Assembly: GCA_033722075.1 (NCBI GenBank)
Contig: JAWVZU010000016.1
Span: 1-26,743 of the forward strand
Reading direction: 5' to 3'
From: JAWVZU01 sp033722075
Lineage (GTDB): Bacteria; Pseudomonadota; Gammaproteobacteria; Xanthomonadales; SZUA-38
DNA: 26,743 bases
Shown: positions 23,318 through 26,743 of the stretch, one piece after another
How the letters are laid out: every line of letters begins with the position of its first letter
Numbering within the stretch: position 1 is the stretch's first letter
Program-made: the position numbers and the translations under genes
The notes under the pieces: generated by a model
What the model was told of the DNA's origin: nothing
Seen by the model: only the letters and a program-made list of their open reading frames with translations
Database searches by the model: none

Positions 23318-23976
23318 GCGAGAACCGCCGCGCGGGCCGCCTCCAGGCGCTCGGCCGTGCCCGTATCGTGCCAGAGGCCGCGATAGTGCTCCCCGGTCAG
23401 GGTCCCGGCTTCGATGGCGCCCTCCAGCAGTGGAACGACCGAAAACGGACCCCGCTCCGGGCCGGCGAGCAGCGCCGGCCGGTAGACGGCGATGCCGGAA
23501 AAGGTGAGGCCCGCCGGTTCCCGGGCCGTCACCCTGTCGTCCACCAGGAGAAAGTCGCCGCCGGACCGCCAGGCCGGATTGTCGACCAGCACCAGGTGGG
23601 CGCCCGATGGGCGTACGTCGGTCAGGCGCTCGAAGGGATAGTCGGTGACGATGTCGCCGTTGATGGCGAGAAACGGCTCCGGTCCCAGCAGGGGGAGCGC
23701 ATTGCGCAGCCCGCCACCGGTTTCCAGCGGTTCCGGCCCCTCGTAGATCACCCGGATGGTCAGGCCCCAGCGACTCCCGTCTCCGACATAGTCGCGAATC
23801 TGTCCTGCCAGGTGGGAAGTATTGATGACCAGGCGTTGAAAACCGGCGGCTCGCAAGCGGCGGATGTGCCGCCCCAGCAACGGCTCGCCGCCGACCTCGA
23901 CCAGCGGCTTGGGCGTGCGGTCGGTGAGGGGGCGCAGCCGTTCGCCGCGACCTGCCGCCAGGATCATGGCCCGCAT
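23314..23976 (-). CDS. murU: MurU, N-acetylmuramate alpha-1-phosphate uridylyltransferase
   Basis: The 220-residue nucleotidyltransferase starts with MILAAGRGERLRPLTD and TPKPLVEVGG, the pyrophosphorylase signature that binds the nucleotide; the metal-binding Asp is in AINGDIV and the substrate loop in LETGGGLRNAL. Its length and its overlap with an AmgK-type kinase identify it as MurU, which makes UDP-MurNAc from MurNAc 1-phosphate in the peptidoglycan recycling route that bypasses de novo synthesis and fosfomycin. Without amgK it could be mistaken for a glucose- or mannose-1-phosphate nucleotidyltransferase. Start candidates are ATG at 23974-23976 or the ATG three codons later. It overlaps the amgK stop by 13 bases. 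Confidence 0.9.
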   Translation of the reverse strand: MRAMILAAGRGERLRPLTDRTPKPLVEVGGEPLLGRHIRRLRAAGFQRLVINTSHLAGQIRDYVGDGSRWGLTIRVIYEGPEPLETGGGLRNALPLLGPEPFLAINGDIVTDYPFERLTDVRPSGAHLVLVDNPAWRSGGDFLLVDDRVTAREPAGLTFSGIAVYRPALLAGPERGPFSVVPLLEGAIEAGTLTGEHYRGLWHDTGTAERLEAARAAVLA

Positions 23977-24926
23977 GGTTCGAGCGCCTCCAGGTAGCTC
24001 TCCAGCGCGGCGCACTCGGGGTAGCGCCGGGCCGTCGCCCTGACATAGCCGAGAAAACGCGGCTGCCATTCCAGGTAACGGGGTTTGTCGTCCCGCAGGT
24101 TCAGGCGGGCAAAAATGCCGACGACCTTGAGGTTGCGCTGCAGTCCCGTCAGGTCGAACCAGCGCTGCCACAGCTCGGGGGCGACGTCGCTCGCGTGCGC
24201 CTGGCGAAACTGCTCGCACCAGTGCTCCAGGCGATCCGCCGGCCAGCTGACATAGCGGTCCAGCAGCAGGGAAGCGAGATCGTAGGTCACCGGCCCGTGC
24301 ACCGCGTCCTGGAAATCGATGATGCCGGGCGGGTCGGGGCAGCGCATGAGGTTTCCACAGTGGAAATCACGGTGGACGAACACCTGGGGTTGTTCCTGCG
24401 CATTCCCCACGAGCAGGTCCTGGAGTTCGGACCACCAGCGCCGAAACTGCTCGTCGACCGGGCGCTTCAGCTGGCGGGCGAGATACCAGTCGGGAAACAG
24501 GTCCATTTCCGATGTCAACAGCTTCCGGTCATAGAGCGGCAGGCCGCCCGGGTCTATTCGCTGCATGCGTGCCAGCGCCGCCAGGGCCTCTCCGTAGAGG
24601 GTGTCCGCACTGGCCGGAGTAAGCTCCTCGGCGTAGAGCGTCTCTCCGAGATCTTCCAGCAGGAGAAAGCCTGAGGTCAGATCAGAGGTAATGATCTCGG
24701 GCGCGTGGAGCCCGGCCCGGCGCAGGCGGGCGGCGACATCTACGAAAGGGCGGCTGTCTTCCTTGTCCGGCGGAGCGTCCATGAGAATGAAGCGCTGCCC
24801 GCCGACGCGTACCCGCCAGTAGGATCGAAAGCTCGCGTCCTCGGAGGCGCGCTCCACCGTCGGGTCTTCGCCGGGAAACCGGTCCCGGACCCAATCCATT
24901 CGGGCTTGTTCTCTGGCGCTGCTCAT
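23964..24926 (-). CDS. amgK: AmgK, anomeric N-acetylmuramate/N-acetylglucosamine kinase
   Basis: The 320-residue product is an APH-fold sugar kinase. The catalytic loop is HRDFHCGNLM (185-194) with Asp187, the metal-binding Asp is in IIDFQDA (202-208), and SFRSYWRV (32-39) forms part of the nucleotide-binding loop. AmgK phosphorylates MurNAc or GlcNAc at C1, feeding MurU, encoded immediately downstream with a 13-base overlap. In many gammaproteobacteria the pair neighbours lptD; here it is divergent from a SixA-type gene across 45 bases. The ATG at 24924-24926 is chosen because upstream codons fall in the divergent gene. Confidence 0.92.
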   Translation of the reverse strand: MSSAREQARMDWVRDRFPGEDPTVERASEDASFRSYWRVRVGGQRFILMDAPPDKEDSRPFVDVAARLRRAGLHAPEIITSDLTSGFLLLEDLGETLYAEELTPASADTLYGEALAALARMQRIDPGGLPLYDRKLLTSEMDLFPDWYLARQLKRPVDEQFRRWWSELQDLLVGNAQEQPQVFVHRDFHCGNLMRCPDPPGIIDFQDAVHGPVTYDLASLLLDRYVSWPADRLEHWCEQFRQAHASDVAPELWQRWFDLTGLQRNLKVVGIFARLNLRDDKPRYLEWQPRFLGYVRATARRYPECAALESYLEALEPCGP

Positions 24927-24971
24927 GGCCGCAGGAATGTACCATAGGGGGAAGTGACCGGAGGTTGATTC

Positions 24972-25502
24972 ATGCACCGAATCTGGTTGTTCCGCCATGC
25001 AAAGTCCGCCTGGGACACGGACGCCGGGAGCGACTTCGAGCGGCCACTGGCGAAGCGCGGACGGCGGGATGCGCCGCGCATGGGCGCGTGGCTGGAAAGG
25101 CACGGCGTCCATCCGGACGAGATCTGGTGCTCGACGGCTGTGCGGGCGCGGGAGACGCTCGAGCTGGCCCGCGGGCGCTGGTCGGTCGATGACCGACGGA
25201 TCCGTTACCTGGACGCCCTTTACGGGGCACCCGCCTCCGAGCTCCTGGCGCTCACGAGGAGCGCCGGCGAAGAGATCACGACGCTGATGCTCGTCGGCCA
25301 CAATCCGGGACTCGAGGACCTGCTGGAGACCCTGTGCGACGAGGCGCAGCAGCGCACCGCCAAGGGAAAGCTGCTGACCACCGCCAACCTAGCCGAGATC
25401 GACCTTCGCGGCGAGTGGCAGGATGTCGATTGGGACACCGGTGATCTCGTGCGACTGCTTCGGCCGCGCGCGCTCGGAGACGGAGGGCGGCATCGGGGGT
25501 AG
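24972..25502 (+). CDS. sixA: SixA-type phosphohistidine phosphatase (histidine phosphatase superfamily)
   Basis: The 176-residue protein belongs to the histidine phosphatase superfamily. The RH motif is LFRHAKS with nucleophile His9, and the second catalytic His110 is in LVGHNPGLEDL; Arg58 or Arg60 in STAVRARET probably binds phosphate. The short form without a large insertion, and HAKS in place of HGE/HGQ, match SixA proteins, which dephosphorylate histidine on phosphotransfer proteins such as ArcB or NPr. GGAGG lies 7 bases before the ATG. The gene is divergent from amgK. The actual target is unknown; other small-molecule phosphatases share the fold. Confidence 0.88.
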   Translation: MHRIWLFRHAKSAWDTDAGSDFERPLAKRGRRDAPRMGAWLERHGVHPDEIWCSTAVRARETLELARGRWSVDDRRIRYLDALYGAPASELLALTRSAGEEITTLMLVGHNPGLEDLLETLCDEAQQRTAKGKLLTTANLAEIDLRGEWQDVDWDTGDLVRLLRPRALGDGGRHRG

Positions 25503-25533
25503 ACGCCACGGCCGTTTGAAACAACAATAAATC

Positions 25534-26640
25534 ATGCGCGCAACCTTCGTCGCCATGGGAATGACCCTGGGACTGGCTGCGGAAGCCGGCGATCTGGTTT
25601 TTCGCGATGGCTTTGAAGTGCCGCCGCAAATGCAACCCTCCGAGCTGCCGAGTTTCGCCAGTCTGGGACTCTACGATTCCGCCAGCCACTGGAACCAGCC
25701 AATCGGCGCAGATCCGGCCATTGCGTCGGACTCGGCGATACTGGTGCAAAGCCTGGAGGCTTCAGGGTCCATCGCCCTCCAGGTGGGACAGTACTCGGCG
25801 CCCGTCTTCTTTGCCGATCCGACCACGCCTCGCTTCGATGTCGAGCTGGCCTGCGGCATAGAAGCCGATCTGGGCGTGGTGCGAATGCTGGACGTACCGA
25901 TTCCCCCCTGGGCCGTTCCCTCCGACGACGTGGACGGCAGTGCCAACCCGGTTCCGCCAACGGCCTGCGGCTTCGATTCGGACCAGGACAATCACATGGT
26001 CGTCCTCGATCTGACGCGCCGCTGCGAATTTGACCTGTTCCAGGCCCGCCTCGTTGACGGCAAGTGGATTGCGAGCGTGGCCAACAATCTGTCGATAGAT
26101 GGCGCTGGCGTATATCCCGGCGGCGTGTCGTCACGCGGCTCGGGGTTTCCGTTCCTGGGTGGCGTGATCTGGCCGGACGAGCTCGCGACCGGAGAGATCA
26201 CTCACGCCTTGGCCTTCAGCTATCCATGCACGAAAGCCGGCGGCCCGGTTCCACCCGCCACCTTTTCCGACGGAGTGACCGAGGACCCATCGGCCATTCC
26301 CATCGGTGCCCGCGTCCAGCTTGATCCGGCCCTGGACCTGGACACCCTTGCGCTGCAGCCCTACGAGCGCACTGTTGCGAAGGCGCTTCAGGTCTACGGC
26401 ATGGTTCTGGTGGACACGGGGGGATTCTGCGGCTTCGCCGACCCGATCGGCCTGTACGCGGTTGATCCGGATTCAGTCAGCGGCAACCCGTATCAGGGAC
26501 TGCTGCCCGACGGTGATTTCATTGCCGTTGATCTGCCGCTAGACCGGTTCCGCGTACTCGAATTTGGAGAGCAGATTGCCGACTTCACGGAACGGGCCTT
26601 TGTCCCCGACGGGGTGTGCTCGGCGTTCGACCGACCCTGA
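25534..26640 (+). CDS. Secreted protein of unknown function with an N-terminal DGFE motif
   Basis: The 368-residue product starts with a likely signal peptide (MRATFVAMGMTLGLAAEA), so the mature protein begins about GDLVFRDGFE. The phrase FRDGFE at residues 23-28 resembles a short motif I recall from many exported proteins of Wenzhouxiangella and some Xanthomonadales. The rest looks like one beta-rich domain with SHWNQPIGADP, a segment VLDLTRRCEFDLFQARLVDG, a glycine-rich SSRGSGFPFLGG, EITHALAFSYP, IPIGARVQLDP and VYGMVLVDTGGF. Such blocks resemble secreted proteins of unknown function in actinobacteria and other bacteria, but I cannot name the family. At least six cysteines in the mature part could form disulfides. 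No ribosome binding site is obvious before the ATG. Confidence 0.72.
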   Translation: MRATFVAMGMTLGLAAEAGDLVFRDGFEVPPQMQPSELPSFASLGLYDSASHWNQPIGADPAIASDSAILVQSLEASGSIALQVGQYSAPVFFADPTTPRFDVELACGIEADLGVVRMLDVPIPPWAVPSDDVDGSANPVPPTACGFDSDQDNHMVVLDLTRRCEFDLFQARLVDGKWIASVANNLSIDGAGVYPGGVSSRGSGFPFLGGVIWPDELATGEITHALAFSYPCTKAGGPVPPATFSDGVTEDPSAIPIGARVQLDPALDLDTLALQPYERTVAKALQVYGMVLVDTGGFCGFADPIGLYAVDPDSVSGNPYQGLLPDGDFIAVDLPLDRFRVLEFGEQIADFTERAFVPDGVCSAFDRP

Positions 26641-26667
26641 CGGCAGCACCGCCTGGCCTGCTATCAT
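26638..26667 (+). promoter_or_regulatory. Candidate promoter for the gene at the right edge
   Basis: TGACGG (26638-26643) and TATCAT (26662-26667) are 18 bases apart. The -10 matches four to five consensus positions and lies only 6 bases before the ATG, which would give a leaderless or nearly leaderless transcript. Confidence 0.3.
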
Positions 26668-26673
26668 CGTCGC

Positions 26674-26743
26674 ATGAGCGAGGAGAAAGACCGATCCGAC
26701 GAGGACTGGCGCAACCGGCGTCAGTTCATCGATCGCCGCCAGA
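26674..26743 (+). CDS. Start of an unidentified gene, cut by window edge
   Basis: An ATG at 26674 opens a frame to the window end, encoding 23 residues (MSEEKDRSDEDWRNRR then QFIDRRQ). The stretch is highly charged and cytoplasmic in character. Too little is visible to name it; it begins 33 bases after the secreted protein's stop. Confidence 0.5.
   Translation, partial: MSEEKDRSDEDWRNRRQFIDRRQ

Noticed and set aside
1..26743. CRISPR arrays, insertion sequences, phage or plasmid genes
   Set aside because: No regularly spaced repeats, transposase, integrase or replication genes were seen; the gene content is housekeeping-like throughout.

Overview
The window is GC-rich, densely coding chromosomal DNA from a gammaproteobacterium. 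I infer this from the lipid A/Kdo and lipoprotein-sorting genes, the YgfZ / SdhE-YgfX divergent cluster, and the order lolC-lolD-comEC-exbB-exbD-msbA-lpxK-kdsB, which I know from Pseudomonas and relatives. A secreted protein with an 'FRDGFE' motif near its N-terminus hints at the Wenzhouxiangella/Xanthomonadales side, but the species cannot be fixed from sequence alone. I saw no tRNA, rRNA, CRISPR array, insertion sequence or phage gene, and no gap over 300 bases without a gene.

Layout. (1) 1-2315: a partial DMT-family transporter and an SRAP (YedK-type) DNA-crosslink protein on the minus strand, divergent from a SAM-dependent methyltransferase. (2) 2312-4080, minus: a secreted PhnD-like binding protein and YgfZ. 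(3) 4138-5011, plus: three small genes divergent from ygfZ, namely a DUF1674/SDHAF4-like protein, SdhE and YgfX; together with YgfZ this is a compact succinate-dehydrogenase and Fe-S protein maturation cluster. (4) 4995-18254, plus: a long cell-envelope run in which most genes overlap or nearly touch: a single LolC/E-type permease, LolD, ComEC, ExbB, ExbD, MsbA, LpxK, a KdsB fused to a low-molecular-weight tyrosine phosphatase, a thioredoxin-fold/NHL protein that lacks the redox cysteines, UvrC and PgsA. (5) 18305-23317, plus: an ALDH4A1-like P5C dehydrogenase, an unknown helical protein, an acyl-CoA dehydrogenase plus APH-type kinase pair resembling a split ACAD10/ACAD11, and a gamma-carbonic anhydrase-like protein. 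(6) 23314-24926, minus: MurU and AmgK for peptidoglycan sugar recycling. (7) 24972-26743, plus: a SixA-type phosphatase, a secreted protein of unknown function and the first codons of another gene.

The most notable items are the in-frame KdsB-phosphatase fusion, the cysteine-free thioredoxin-like domain translationally coupled to it, the split ACAD10/11 pair with a 7+7 bp dyad in its 5' leader, the pairing of two SDH assembly factors beside YgfZ, and the fact that both convergent gene pairs in the window overlap by exactly the self-complementary tetramer CTAG. No wholly new system is evident. The best leads are the fusion with its coupled neighbour and the ACAD/APH operon with its possible operator.
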